64,000 nt of DNA from Liopterus haemorrhoidalis. Lineage: Eukaryota > Arthropoda > Insecta > Coleoptera > Dytiscidae. Where the stretch lies: contig OZ020611.1 of the NCBI GenBank assembly GCA_963971575.1, forward strand, positions 28,158,564 to 28,222,563, read 5' to 3'. The translations under genes were made by a program, and so were the position numbers. This document shows positions 23,930 to 35,863 of this stretch, in pieces. The number at the start of each line of letters is the position of its first letter. Position 1 is the first letter of the stretch. Under the pieces are notes generated by a model, which saw nothing but the letters and a program-made list of their open reading frames with translations, was not told the origin of the DNA and ran no database searches.

Positions 23930-24700
23930 CGAATAAAGTGTAATCTAGAAGTCCAATTTTCGACCAATTTCGAGCAGCTGGGGCAGTATATTGGTAATAA
24001 CGCGGCGGATGTTGAGATCTAAGTCGTCCATCATCTCTGATTTTTCGATCCCCACAGAAAATAATCCAAAAGTGTTAAATCGCCCGATTTAACGAGGCCA
24101 ATTCACAGGTCCATTACGAGAAATCTCGTTGAAACAACAGGCCTTCCACATTAATGTCATTCAATTGGGGAACGAAAAAGTCAGTCATCGTGACTCTATA
24201 GCGGTCTCCATTGACTGTAACGTTCTGGCCGGCATCATTTTTGAAGAAATAATGACCAATGATTCCACCAGCCTATAAAGCACACCAAACAGTGACTTTT
24301 TATGGATGTTACGGCGTCTCAATAATGGCTTGTGGATTTTCTTCACTCCAAATGCGGCAATTTTACTTGTTGACGTAGTCATTCTACCAAAAATGAGCCA
24401 CATCGCTGAATAAAATTTTGTGATGAAATAGAGAATCAAGAACAATCTCGTTTTCGGCCCATCCACCGAACGTACGACGCACACGATGGTCTTGAGGCTT
24501 CAACTCTTGCACGAGCTGGATCTTGTAATATAATCCATAAAGTGGATCGACACAGCTTCAATTGCTGTGCACGATGACAAATCGACTCATTCGGGTCATG
24601 CTCAATACTACGCTCCACAGCAGCAACAGCTTCTTCGGTGCGTACTGTACGACGTCTCTGCGGATGCGTGTGAACAATTAAGCCTAGAACAGAATGCACA
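23930..24700 (-). pseudogene. Decayed mariner-type transposase
   Basis: Reading the minus strand from 24700: RTEEAVAAVERSIEHDPNES (DNA-binding region), then by several frame changes FSDVAHFW, DYVNK, KVTVWC, GGIIGHYFFKNDAGQNVTV and NGDRY, then a gap where the second catalytic Asp block (QQDGA type) should be, and finally NGPVNWP and a weak FGLFSVG remnant. At least four frameshifts or stops and a deletion are needed to account for this. It belongs to the same broad group as the transposase at 35979-37067 but is a different, older family. Confidence 0.8.
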
Positions 24701-25145
24701 GCGCGCTAGCGGCACGCCGTCAGCACGCCGTCATTTGCGCCGTTGAGAACAGCGTTGAATTTTTGCCTGCACACAATGCATTTTTAACGCCGTCAAAGTG
24801 ACAAGTGACAACCTATATCTGTGTTTATACGTGGGCTTTCTTTTATTAAAATTATAATGGATGATGTAGAAGTGTGTGATGTTATTTATGTTGTATGCAA
24901 GTTATTTATACATACAAACACTTTACCATTAAGTAAAAACTGAGGTTAGGTGTTCTACGTCAACGTTCAACGGAGTCAAAATTTGAAAGTTGACGAACAT
25001 TCAAAATCAACGGCGTAGAACGCCGTTCAGACGTTGCTCATTCTGTGCACTTGCGAACTACAGCTTGATTTTAACTTTGTACTGACAGATAGCGCCGTCC
25101 AAACGCCGTCAACGCGTCGTCGAACTCGTTGCATTCTGTTCCGCA
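24684..25145. repeat. Inverted-repeat element with ACGCCGT motifs
   Basis: GAACAGAATGCA near 24684 and its complement near 25131-25142 face each other. Inside both arms ACGCCGT(C) recurs many times (24710-24795 and 24962-25110), in both orientations. It overlaps the amino end of the mariner relic, so one inserted beside or into the other. Both small frames at 25027-25257 lie in this repeat and are not genes. Confidence 0.55.
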
Positions 25146-26584
25146 CTTTAGAGTATGCGTGGTGCGAAAACGATCCATGGTTATTCAAATTACTTGCTCG
25201 CATTATGTCAACCGTAAAATGGCCGTAACGCACGGTAAGTTTCGCGAACTGAACCAATTTTCAAAATAAATTTGCACAAATCAGCTGTTAGCTATCAAAA
25301 TGGCCGTCGCTGAAAACAGTGTTGCCAATTCGAAAAACAAACTTCTAAAAAAAACACACTGTATATATAATTAAAAACTGTTTCTATTAAAAAATTGAAT
25401 AATTATAGACATTTCATTAATTTTTATTTATAAATTTGACAATGTAATTAATCATTTTTTTAATGTCATTAATCCTTTTTTTTTTGTTTGTCTAAGCTAT
25501 AAATTTTATGTTATGTTGTACTATTTTTAAAGAGTAAAAAATTTGTAATCACAATTACACTCATAGATAAAAGAATTTGGCTGCCGCTTTTTAAAAGATT
25601 TGAAATTTACTGTATCATCCTGACTCGTATAGCTTCGGAAAATTTCGCATACTGAACCGGCTCACGCATGCGCATGAAAATTAGGGTACGACAAAATACC
25701 GGAGTGAAACTACCGTATATACTGTGCTTTAACCACAAAGAGATTATTCCCATTATTCAGGATGTTTCAGTGTTCAGTTAAATCCCACTAATTTATAATA
25801 TGAATTCTAGACCTCCAAAAAGACAACAAAAATTGTTTTACTAGGGGTATAAGAGGTGAAACAGCAACATTTACCTGCCCTGCTAATAATCTTTCAGGTA
25901 AAAGGAAAACAATAAAATATGTGACTTATCATTAAATAATCTTTTCGCGCACACATTTTTAATTCCCTTTATTACAGTAATAATAAAATAATAATAAATC
26001 CTTCAAATAAAACATACTTAGATATAAAAGAAAATATTTATGATATCCTGCCATTAACAATAATTCAAGTTTACAAATGTAAATCTTGATCTGAGTTGTC
26101 AGGTTAAGCACATTTCACTAATAATAAGTAATAGTAGTATAAGCAATACGTTTCAGTAACTTGCTTAGCACGTGTTCTAGCTGCCCGACATATTTTCCAA
26201 ATGTCATTTATAAATGATTAAGTACATACTTAACCGGAAGATGTAGGTACTAGTAATGTTTATTTATTATTAAAATTATTACAGAGGCGTAACTAATTGA
26301 TTTAATTGCATGTTAAGGCGGGTGGAGAAAATTTTTGATCAATGGATACGATCTACAATAAAAAAAGGTTAACCAAATTAAAAAATCAATACTTACCATA
26401 CAATTGAAGGACTCAATTTCTGAGTGAGAACCATAATTGGTTCGTGTTTTTGATAAATTATATATATTATATAATACAACCAGCAGTGGATTTTGGCCTT
26501 CGCAGACCAGGAAGCTGCTAAAAATGTTATGTTACACCATAAAAAATACAAAATAATATTATTATTGTAAACTTAACTTAAAAG
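25146..26584. other. AT-rich DNA, no gene seen
   Basis: Nothing supported. Confidence 0.5.
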
Positions 26585-26592
26585 TGTAAGAA

Positions 26593-26909
26593 CAGAGCCG
26601 CAGTAAGGAGGGATGCGGAGGGGGCGATGGCCCCTAGCGCACTAAGGAAAAGGGCTCTGATGAGCGAAAGTGAGGACTTTTTTTTTTGCTCTTCACTTGG
26701 AATTTGGGAGGTGAGGACCTTTTTTATTTTGCTTTACACTTGGAATTTGGGAGGTGAGGACCTTTTATTTGCCCTACACTTGGATTTTGGGAGGTGAGGA
26801 CCTTTTTTTTGCTCTACACTGGGAATTTGCTTATCACTTGCATTTATTTGCCAAGTGGCGCCAAAACACAGTATTGCCCCTAGCGCAAGTTTTCCTTACT
26901 GTGGCTCTG
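26593..26909. mobile_element. hAT-like MITE carrying a minisatellite
   Basis: Ends CAGAGCCGCAGTAAGGA and, from the right, CAGAGCCACAGTAAGGA. Flanks TGTAAGAA (26585-26592) and TTTAGGAA (26910-26917) agree at six of eight. The middle is a tandem array of a roughly 40-bp unit (GGTGAGGACCTTTTTTTGC...ACTTGGAATTTGGGA). The 60-codon frame at 26754-26936 is a reading of this array. Confidence 0.7.
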
Positions 26910-26917
26910 TTTAGGAA

Positions 26918-29484
26918 TCAAAACTTCCTACTTTAAAGCAATGACCTGGTCCGAAGGCATCCACCGCTAGGAACCCAGCGAACTTTTTCCAAAATGTCAG
27001 TCCAAAATTTTGCATTTTTTTTTTTTCTTTTTAGCGAATATTTATCCGTAGATAAACAAAACCTAGCTCTTAAAAATGATTTTAAAAATTTTTAATTTTA
27101 TTTAATATAATACTAACTGTATGCTAATTTGATGCTCATTTTTTAAAATACATACAAATTGAAGATCGTATCCATTTTTTAAGTTGCGGAAATAACTAAA
27201 ATAAGCATTTCTTTTATACTACAGCGAAATAGTAAGAATGTTTTTTTACACCTAATTATTTTCAAATCGCTTTGAAAATTGCTAAAATTTTTACAATTTC
27301 GATTCTATAATTTACTAAATATTATCGATACAATAAAAATAATAAAATTTAAAAATACTAAATATTTAGACAAAAGCTTATAAAAATTAAATTTAATATT
27401 TGTACGACTAAAGTACAATACTTCGGTATTTTATACTACGCTAGAATAAGAAATAGTGTTTAATATACAAGGTAATTTACAGAGTGTTTGATAGTGAAAT
27501 TCATATATAATAGAAATATTAATTCACAGAAAATAGCTATAAATACAGCAAGAACAAAGAGTACTTATTATTTCGTTTTTTGATGACTATCAAATCCGAA
27601 ATTAGCTATAACATGACTACCGATTATTGGTAGAAGATTGTGATAAACGAAATATATGTACATGGGGAGGATTTACTTGGCTGATGCCTGTTAGAAAAAA
27701 GGTGTGTTTCAACCAAGAAGGTCATCAAATTTAAGCCAAGCTATTTGTTCGGATGATGAGAAATAACTATTGTCTTGAACTCTTCTCGCACCTGCAATAG
27801 ATGCGTTCCACATATAAAAACACACATACGTTTACCTTAATATATTCAGATATATCAAACGAAGATAAAAACAACGTACGTTGTGTATGAGATAGATATT
27901 GATAGTTTACATAGAATTATGTGAAATAGATAAATATTTGTTTATCGGTTCTTTGTCGATCAATCGGCAAGTCTCGTGAACTATATCACCAGCTTCACAT
28001 TTTTGTACTGCTTTCTTGTTATCAGAGCCATCCTATTGGGCTAGTAGGGCTAATTACTTAGGGCACATCCCGCCGGAAGACGTCAGAATTTGCCTCATAA
28101 TTACAATATTTTGTCTTAAACTTTGCAATTTCAAGAAGAATTTAGAAAAAATTAATACTGATAAATAATAAATATATATTCTTTTAATAATTCAATACAT
28201 TTCAATTTATTATAAATAATTTCAACTTTTTATATTTTATAAACGCTGGTTTTAGAGCCATTGAACACTGAAATTATATACATGGGGTGTAAAATCTAAA
28301 AATAGACTTGGACAATTACGATAGAGAGCATAAACTATTTTTCAAAACTACAATTGGAATAATCTCGTGCAGAAAAAAGCCGCAAAGCGCTTAGAGCTCT
28401 TAAATCAATAGCTTATAGACTGTATCTTGTAAATTGTTTTCTGTCATTAGCAAGTTTGTCATATGGTAAGACGTGAAACCGTTCAGACCTCTAAAATTTA
28501 ATACGTTGTTCGTTGTGGATAATTTTCTAAACTTATAACTAGTGAGATGTTTTAATGAGACAGACATATAAACACATCGGCTATCGCAGTCTATCAGTGA
28601 CACCGTAGTTATCGTATGCCTTTACATAACCTAATATAATGTCATCATTAACAAATCTTGCTCAAAATTACAAAGACGGACAGTAAATGTGATCAATTTA
28701 GGTAATTAGGTTAGGTTTAGTTAGTTAAAATCTGATACAACAGAATTATAAAAACGATTATACATAGAAACCATTTTACGAAGCCATGCAGTTGGTTTAA
28801 AGACACACAGATGTCGGACTATTCGTAACACATTCATTTCTAACTTGCTGTGAACGGTACATTGAACGTTAAAACAATGCATAGAAACATAATTTACAGC
28901 GTAACAACGAACAGTCTATAACGTGTTAATTTAAAGAGCTCTGAATTCCTGCTTAAAGTTATACATCTTAATTTCTGCTTAATTTAACTAGTAAATCGAA
29001 TAGATCTTAACGCTGTTATGTTTTTAAAAAATAAATTATATTTGTGCTTCATTTGGGTGTCTAAATGGGCCTAAAGTCAAAAGTTTACTTTACTAATTAA
29101 AGTATGAACAAGTGCCTAACTACTTATTTAGCTGTAATTTCCCTGAAATCTAAATTAATGAAGCTGTATGTGTTAATTCAAATTTCAATCTATGGATGGT
29201 AGCGCGACTTACGGTGTACTTAGATATCTACACAACATCCGTACATTTCAATGAATACTATGCATAATATTCATAGTATATAAAGTCCATTCAAGATAAG
29301 AATGAGATGTCGCCACAATTGAAAAACTTGCTGCGTTGCCAGTTCGTTAATTGTCAAAAAAGTTTGGTTAGATCCAACTACTTCTAAAAGAGATTGAAAA
29401 CCTGTATTTCCTCTGGAGGAAAGGAGCTAATCAAAAATATGATGTAGAGCAGTTCTTTCCAACCGATTTGTCGCAAAACTTATG
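26918..29484. other. AT-rich DNA, no gene seen
   Basis: About 2.5 kb without coding signal. CAGAGCCATCC at 28025 could be a lone hAT end; no partner was found. Confidence 0.5.
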
Positions 29485-29492
29485 GCTTAAAT

Positions 29493-29807
29493 CAGTGTTT
29501 GTCAACCAAAAATGCACCGCGGACCAGTAAAATATATAATTCTCTAACGCGGACCACTAATAATAATTGTTGATTCATTTTTTGCAAGAAAACAAATATA
29601 TTTAATGTGCTACTAAATACATTTATTTTATTTGTAGAAAATCACAGAAAGTTTACAGAAAACAAAGAAAATATAAATTATTTATATAAAAAATGCGCAT
29701 AAAAAAATAACAAATAATGTAAAAAACACATACAAAAATTTTCGCGGACCACTAAAATTTTTCTGAGGACCACCGGTAGTCCGCGGACCAACTGTTGAGA
29801 AACATTG
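29493..29807. mobile_element. hAT MITE (315 bp)
   Basis: It starts CAGTGTTTGTCAACC and, from the right, CAATGTTTCTCAACAG. Flanks GCTTAAAT (29485-29492) and GTTTAAAT (29808-29815) agree at seven of eight. Inner edges carry CGCGGACCA on both sides. It is related to the element at 53540. Confidence 0.88.
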
Positions 29808-30124
29808 GTTTAAATTACATTAAGTGTGTAATATAATGCTAAATATTATACAAACCTAATAAAATTAAAAACAAATTTTAGTGTTAAGAATCACCAAAAA
29901 TAATTGTTAGAAATGTTTCGTGTTCTTTTCATTCTTTTTATACAATTTATTTTTATTCTTCGACCGGTGTGTCGCATAGGAAATATTTAGGAAAGCAATG
30001 ATAAAGAGTCAAATTTTATATTATTCGAATAAAAAAATTTGAATATTTTAATTTCAAATGTTCGATACAATTTTTTTTTTTTTTCATTGTTTGGGCAGCG
30101 CTATTAAGAGCTTTCAACATTTTT

Positions 30125-31160
30125 AGGGATTTGTAGGTATAACCAAAAAACCCTTATACCGTCATTTTGTCGTCTGTCTGTCTGTTCAGTAAAAAATGTA
30201 GCCAAACGGTTAAACCTAGAGAGTTGAAATTTGGCATACTTATACAAATCTTTGACCCGCACATAGGAAAAATACTAAAACATCTAAAAAACATATCCCC
30301 CTAAAAATATAAACAAATATGTGCTCATCGAAAAAAAAATTTTTTTTTTATTAATTCTGTAATTTTTCAAATGAAAACCCTTAGTACGTGGATTAACGAT
30401 CAAAATTTTATTTTTGCAAAATAAATTATTTTGACGCGATTTTTGCCAAAATTGAGCAAACAAATTTTTGTCTCACACCCTGTAGCACAGATGGTTTAAA
30501 CTAAAAATCTGAAAAAATTCTAATAAAGTAATGTACATTGATGTCAACCGGAATAGTACAACAGGAATTTTCGATCAGATTATTTTTTCGGAAAATAACG
30601 CATTTTTTGTGTTTTTAATTAAAATATGTTAAATATTTAATTCGCTATGTAACACAATAGATAAGTAAGCGCTCGTAGCGTTATCTTTGTGTCGTCGCTT
30701 TGTTATTTGCAAATTTGAGTTCGATTCCTGTCAGTTTTAATTTTTCTGTCTTTTTTTTCACATTTTTATTTTGTTTAAATTATTTTTTCAAAATTCTAGT
30801 TATATTTTGGTAAATGTTGCATTTAATTTTTAAAAGCGTAAATTTAATAACCAGTGGGAAGTGTTGAAATTATAATTTAATTGTTTGAATGTATACGAAA
30901 TCAGAAGGCGGGGCTTATGATTTAAGCAACCAATGGAAGCCATAGGCGCAATTTTCAAAATCTTAATGAACCTTACTATATAAAAAAAAAATACTACACA
31001 TATTTAGAAACTTAAATAATTGTATTAGGCATTCGAATTAAAATTCATAAAAAAATATTTTTACATAAAATTTGTTTTGGCATCCCAAATAATCATCATT
31101 CAGTTACTAAATACCTGCGAAACCCTGAAATGTATGAAAATTCACACTTCACATCAATTT
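30125..31160 (+). repeat. Dispersed repeat R, copy R1
   Basis: It starts near a GTCGTCTGTCTGTCTGTTC stretch, continues with GAGAGTTGAAATTTGGCATA and GACCCGCACATAGG, and ends with CTGCGAAACCCTGAAATGTA and the palindrome GTATGAAAATTCACAC. R2 (46900) matches it closely along its length, R3 (55955) and R4 (58085) less closely. No coding frame. The superfamily is unknown to me; there are no terminal inverted repeats. Confidence 0.8.
30661..30735 (+). repeat. tRNA-like segment inside R1
   Basis: B-box-like GAGTTCGATTCCTG at 30717-30730, with an A-box-like TAGCG stretch about 45 bases before it. It is the weakest of the four tRNA-like segments in the R copies. Confidence 0.4.
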
Positions 31161-31410
31161 TTATTATAATAATATTTGATACAACTCAAAATTAAAAGTA
31201 AGCTTAACCTCACTCGTTCACATATCAAACATAAATAGGAAATCTGTTCACGATGTGACAACGAAGGAAACGGATACCAACTATAAAAGCCAAATGTAAC
31301 AACTGAGTAATGATTTCACATTGGGTTTAAAAAATATATTATATTCTGACATTGATAATTAAATTAACCTAGTGTGACGTCATCTCATTCTTATCTTGAA
31401 CGGACTTTAT

Positions 31411-31832
31411 GGGTACATTCGATTTGACGCTCCGAGCGTTCCGAGCACGTTCTGTACACTCAAGCGTGTTCGATTTGACGCTCGGAGTACACCCAATTGC
31501 ATTCGTTTTGCGATCGAGCGAGCATTTAGAGTGCGCTCTATGTGTTCGGGGTTTTAAGACCGAGCATATGGAGTATGACGTAAAAAAGTGGGGGAAGGGC
31601 GGGAAAGAAATGAAAGTTTAAAATTAAATTATAAATAAAATAAAAATAATAGCCTTAGACAAATAACAATAGACAAATAATATTGTTATTTGTCTATGGC
31701 TACAGAGTACGGCCATTTTATGTATTTGTGACGTTCTGTAAACAGCAAAAAAATTATTAAAATACTATTCATGACGTCACCATCAACTGTTCGCTCAGCG
31801 CTCGCTCTACTCTGTACAACTCGAATGCACCC
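31411..31832. mobile_element. Inverted-repeat element with GGGTRCATTCGA ends
   Basis: Left end GGGTACATTCGATTTG, right end (complement) GGGTGCATTCGAGTTG. Flanks both read TAT. Inside are GCTCGGAG/GAGCGCTC-rich stretches near each end. The 70-codon frame at 31409-31621 is a chance reading of it. Confidence 0.7.
31650..31702. repeat. 21-bp hairpin within the element
   Basis: TAGCCTTAGACAAATAACAA-type arm at 31650-31670 pairs with 31682-31702 at 20 of 21 positions, with an 11-base loop that repeats part of the arm. Confidence 0.85.
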
Positions 31833-31989
31833 TATGCGTCTTTCATTTCTCGGTGACTTCATTATCTTTATAAAAAATGACTATATATGTGATATATAGT
31901 CATATATATATATGATTTAACCAATTTTTCTGGTATATTACAGATACAAATATATATACATATATTAGCTCTTAGTGTGAACTAATATT

Positions 31990-32282
31990 ACTGGCATACA
32001 AGGGCGGCCAGGTAAATAAGTGTCCGGACCAATCGTCGAGTCGAACTTGCAAGGGCCATTCTCGGGTCGCCCAGTTCGATCAACTACCGTTTTTTTTTTT
32101 TTTGTTCATCACTTTGATGTGACTTCATTATTTATGCTCATAACTTCAATTAAACTTCCTTTATTTGCTCATCACTTCGATTTGACTTCCTTTTTTGCTT
32201 ATCACTTCGATTTGACTTCCTTTTTTGCTCATCACTTCAATTTACTTACTTATTTTTACATATCACTTCGATAAAAATCGTT
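31990..32282. repeat. Minisatellite TCATCACTTCGATTTGACTT
   Basis: About five units of some 31 bp (32104-32275) follow a run of 17-18 T and a G-rich lead (GGGCGGCCAGG at 32002). The 84-codon frame at 32020-32274 reads this array. It is the same class of T-rich minisatellite as at 23270, 26668 and 58195. Confidence 0.75.
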
Positions 32283-33600
32283 CAAAATTTCAAATCACCG
32301 GGCCAACATAGTCTGTTTCTGCTGGTATATATGACATTTTACACAAAACACTCTGTATATTTAAAACCATGTTTCGCATGTACCAACCTGTTGAAGGATA
32401 CTGTAAATATATTAATATTATTTATAATGTAGCAACAATTTTAATAATGCGCTCACAGAAAACGTGATCAATAAATTTAATTCTCTGAGTGTGTTGATAA
32501 AATACAGTTAATTCATAGTATTAGATAGAAATGAAATACATTTTTCTTTTGATTTTAATATTGTATGAACTTTTATCTTTAAGATAATAACTATTAAACT
32601 ATATTATATTGACTATTAAAAGAAAATATTTCGACTTCTTAATGGGTTTTTTTATTAGATCACTGCCTTTACAATACAAGCGATTTACAATATTTTTATT
32701 TTGCCACACTGTATCTTGCACCATTTTTGCGTTTCTGTTTTTTTACTTTCACCTGATTAATTATTTTAAAGATTTACAGATTAAATGGTAAGTACCAGAT
32801 TTTTTAAAATTCATAACAAGCATGTCTTCACAGCCATCTAAAATGTAAACAGTAATAATAAAATACTTCTATGTTTTAACCATTCTGAACTCAGTAATAT
32901 AGCTTATGAATTTAATGGCAATATATTTGTATATTCGGAACAAGGTGCGGAAGACGATTATATTGTTGCTTATCAACTAACTCTCTTGTTGGGATGACAT
33001 GGTATAACTAAACCAGCGAGTCGTGGCGTACAAAATTTGGATGCCCATTGGACTAACAGAACTATAGTAGTGGGGATGCATTTTGTTTCGCAATTCGTAT
33101 ATTTCTCTTTATCTCCACCAAGGTTGCCATCCACCAAGTTGAGGTATAGAAGAATTTTTTTTTTCTTTTTCAGTGGCGAAATACTCATTAGATACATAGT
33201 TAATCATATCAGTAAATTGGCTACTGTAAAAGGTTTGTACGAATTGCGAATATAAATAATGTATAAATGTTTCAAACATTGTAAATCCACAATTTCTAAT
33301 TTTTACCTGTGAAGCTCTGAAGAAGAAATAAATCATTTTGAAACTAGTCAGTCGGTTGCCAGGGCATTAGCATCGCGGAACTAATTTCTAGCTTCCTATA
33401 ATAATTTTGTAATGGATAATACTGCGACAAGTAAATCGGTAAGAACCCCTAAATAATACGATTGTATTTGAAAAATACTCAAAAAACGTCAAAATAAAAA
33501 CATTAAACTAAACAATAAAATATTAGGGCTAACCAAATTTACAATTTCGTTTATAACAGTTCAGCTCTTCATCAACAGAAGACACAAGTAAATTTATATA
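32283..33600. other. AT-rich DNA, no gene seen
   Basis: Frames at 32609-32791 and 32973-33336 overlap on opposite strands and have no family resemblance. Confidence 0.45.
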
Positions 33601-33604
33601 TTAA

Positions 33605-34127
33605 CCCTTTACTGCATGAATTTTTATTTTTGGCTGAAATAATTCATGGGTATTAGGAATTGGTTCTTATTGATAAAAAAATTAATTAAAAAAATATATT
33701 TAAAATATTAATTATTATTTTTATGAAAAAATAATAATTAAAATAATAATTTAGGGTTTGTGCCATGCATGAAACATTATGATTCCACATTATGTTACAA
33801 AAAAAAAAATTATTCCGTATTATTTGCTCGTCAATTGCTAAGTGTTTTTCATTAGGGATTAAAAGCAGTCGCCCTCGAATTTTTGAAAGAAAAGGTTGTA
33901 TCTTCTAGTTGTCTTTTCTCAATAAATTCAGAGTTATCGTTGAAGTGCAAATTCCGCTTGATATCCTCAAATCTATTGTAGCCCATTACTTGAGATACTG
34001 CAGGATCCATTGCTGTGTATGTGGCATATATGAACAATCATGAAGTAACGTTCTGATTCAGTTTTAAAAGTAAAATAAAAAATAAAAATCGGAATGTGCC
34101 ATATATGGTACACTATGCGGTAAAGGG
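33605..34127. mobile_element. piggyBac deletion derivative
   Basis: Ends CCCTTTACTGCAT and, from the right, CCCTTTACCGCAT. Both flanks are TTAA (33601-33604 and 34128-34131), the piggyBac target. A transposase fragment remains inside on the minus strand. Confidence 0.93.
33852..34037 (-). pseudogene. piggyBac transposase fragment
   Basis: The 61-codon frame includes MGYNRFEDIKRNLHFNDN, matching the conserved M-x-RxRFExIxRxLHFxDN block of piggyBac transposases, which precedes the first catalytic Asp. The rest of the roughly 600-residue protein, with all catalytic residues, is missing. Confidence 0.88.
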
Positions 34128-34160
34128 TTAATACGTTTTATAAAATGATGTTTGCAAAAA

Positions 34161-34414
34161 AAAAAGCCAACGGAGTCCGAGCGCATTTAGTCGTGCGGTT
34201 GGTACTGGTGGAAACCCAGTACGACTGTCCGGTCGGTGGTTCGAGCCTCCTTCGTTGGTAATATTATTCGGGCGAGAATATGATTATGTTTACATTACTC
34301 CCATTTCCACAGTCATTCATCCCTCATCCAGGTGTAGGAGCCCGCCCCCTGGCATCGGCGATTAGCCTCGTTGCAGAAATAGGCCGATGTAAAATAAATA
34401 AATTTAAAAAAAAA
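34161..34414 (+). mobile_element. Full-length tRNA-derived SINE with target duplications
   Basis: The direct repeat ATGTTTGCAAAAA stands before (34148-34160) and after (34415-34427) the element, which ends in a run of A. The head is a long tRNA-like fold: CCAACGGAG at 34167 pairs with CTTCGTTGG at about 34250, with an arm TACTGG...CCAGTA and a B box GGTGGTTCGAGCCTCC. The body contains GGTGTAGGAGCCCGCCCCC and ends CCGATGTAAAATAAATAAA. Its GC content is far above its surroundings, and both duplications are intact, so the insertion is fairly young. The long variable arm suggests a Leu or Ser tRNA ancestor. Confidence 0.9.
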
Positions 34415-34447
34415 ATGTTTGCAAAAATTTTAAAATATCTATTCTAA

Positions 34448-34600
34448 GCGTTTAATCGGAACTAAACGGTTTTTTTTTCTTGTCACGAGATCACTTTTTA
34501 ACGTCTAAATGAGGCTTTTTTTAAATAAAATTGTCAAAAGCCTCATTCAATGGTTAAAAGTTACTAGATTTCAAAATATAATTCCGCTTAAATCAAAAAA
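34448..34600. mobile_element. MITE of family K (copy K2)
   Basis: Left GCGTTTAATCGGAACTAAACGG, right complement GATTTAAGCGGAATTA; the same layout as at 13324, 55421 and 63176. Confidence 0.6.
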
Positions 34601-34751
34601 ACATACTTTATATTATATTTTTTATAATATCAATTAATGATAAATGCCAACATGAAACATGAAACTCTGTTTTCGTAATAACTTAAAAAAACTTAAAAAA
34701 CGAAACTCCCTTTAAGTTCCACTTAAAAACCAAAAAAATAACTATATATTA

Positions 34752-35139
34752 AGGTGACCATACGTCCCGAGTTTGGCAGGACAGTCCCGAATTTTCGCCT
34801 TGCGTCCCGAATTTTTTCAGAGGCAATATTTGTCCCGAATTCAAGCTTTTTGTCCCGAATTGTCCCAAATTTTAGAAAAGATACTTATTTTCAATTTTTA
34901 TTTTTAATATATTTCAACTAAAATTATTTTTACAAAACTTGAACTAAAAAAAATCTCCCGAAAGGGTATTTTCCTTGATGTACAACTTTTGAACAAGTGA
35001 CAAGACTGAACTTGATGTAGACACATTAAAAGCAATATTACTGATTAAAGTAAATCATGAAGAAAGCTGTGAGGATTTTTATAAAAAGCTTCAAAGCAAA
35101 AAACACCTACTCAAAAAGATCCATAGTTCGGAAAAATAA
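34752..35139 (+). mobile_element. Decayed hAT element with transposase tail
   Basis: It begins AAGGTGACCATACGTCCCG, a terminus type I associate with hAT elements. At least six GTCCCGAAT words follow (34766-34870). The reading frame at 34996-35139 is the end of a transposase. The right end of the element was not found. Confidence 0.6.
34996..35139 (+). pseudogene. hAT transposase carboxy-terminal fragment
   Basis: 47 codons read SDKTELDVDTLKAILLIK, then ESCEDFYKKL and LLKKIHSSEK, then stop. From memory this resembles the end of hAT transposases with a TKxELDVDTLKALLxIKxN block and a final KIHSSEKY. No catalytic residues remain. Confidence 0.6.
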
Positions 35140-35863
35140 AAAAAGTTTTCTACTGAGTAATTTTAATGAATAAATTTTGAATTCAATTAGAAAATACTGT
35201 CATTTTAATAATGTTCTTCTTAATAATATAAGAGAAATCTATGGTTGGAAATCCTTATTTATTAGAATGTATAATTAATTGTTTTGTATAATTTGTATTT
35301 AAAAAATATATATATATAGGTTTTTCATACGTTTTCAAGAAACATTTTATTTTAGTTAATAACGGACCAATTTTAGAGTAGTGTAAGTCTTAAACTTTTT
35401 TGAAAATAAATTAATATATCCAGTAGCGTAACTAGGAATTTTAGCCCCTTAACCAATATTTATAAAAACTCCCCCAATACAAAAAAAAGCCATAAACAAG
35501 ACAAAAAAATAATAAATAAAATAAAGACTAAATATTCTTAAGCCCCTTCACTGGCGCACACAAGGGGGGGAGGGGAGGACTCCAACGGGTCCGGACCACC
35601 TCCGTACCAAAATTTTAAGTGTACCTACGTTGAAATACATTGTACAAATGTTCATAAAAACATTGCCAAAATGATTATAAACTATAAATAATATTACAAT
35701 AAATATGAAATTTATTGAAGGAATCATTGTTATTGTTTATAATAAGTTTTAAATATATAATATTTCTTTATAAAAATTGTGTCTATAATTGGACCCCCCA
35801 AGCCAAAAATATGTGTGCGCCCTTCAAGTCGCTTTGGGTCCCTATTACATTTGGACCCTTATA

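Noticed and set aside
30125..31160. Repeat R as a Helitron
   Set aside because: The terminal palindrome GTGTGAAAATTCACAC is suggestive, but no CTRR end or TC start at an A/T target could be placed.
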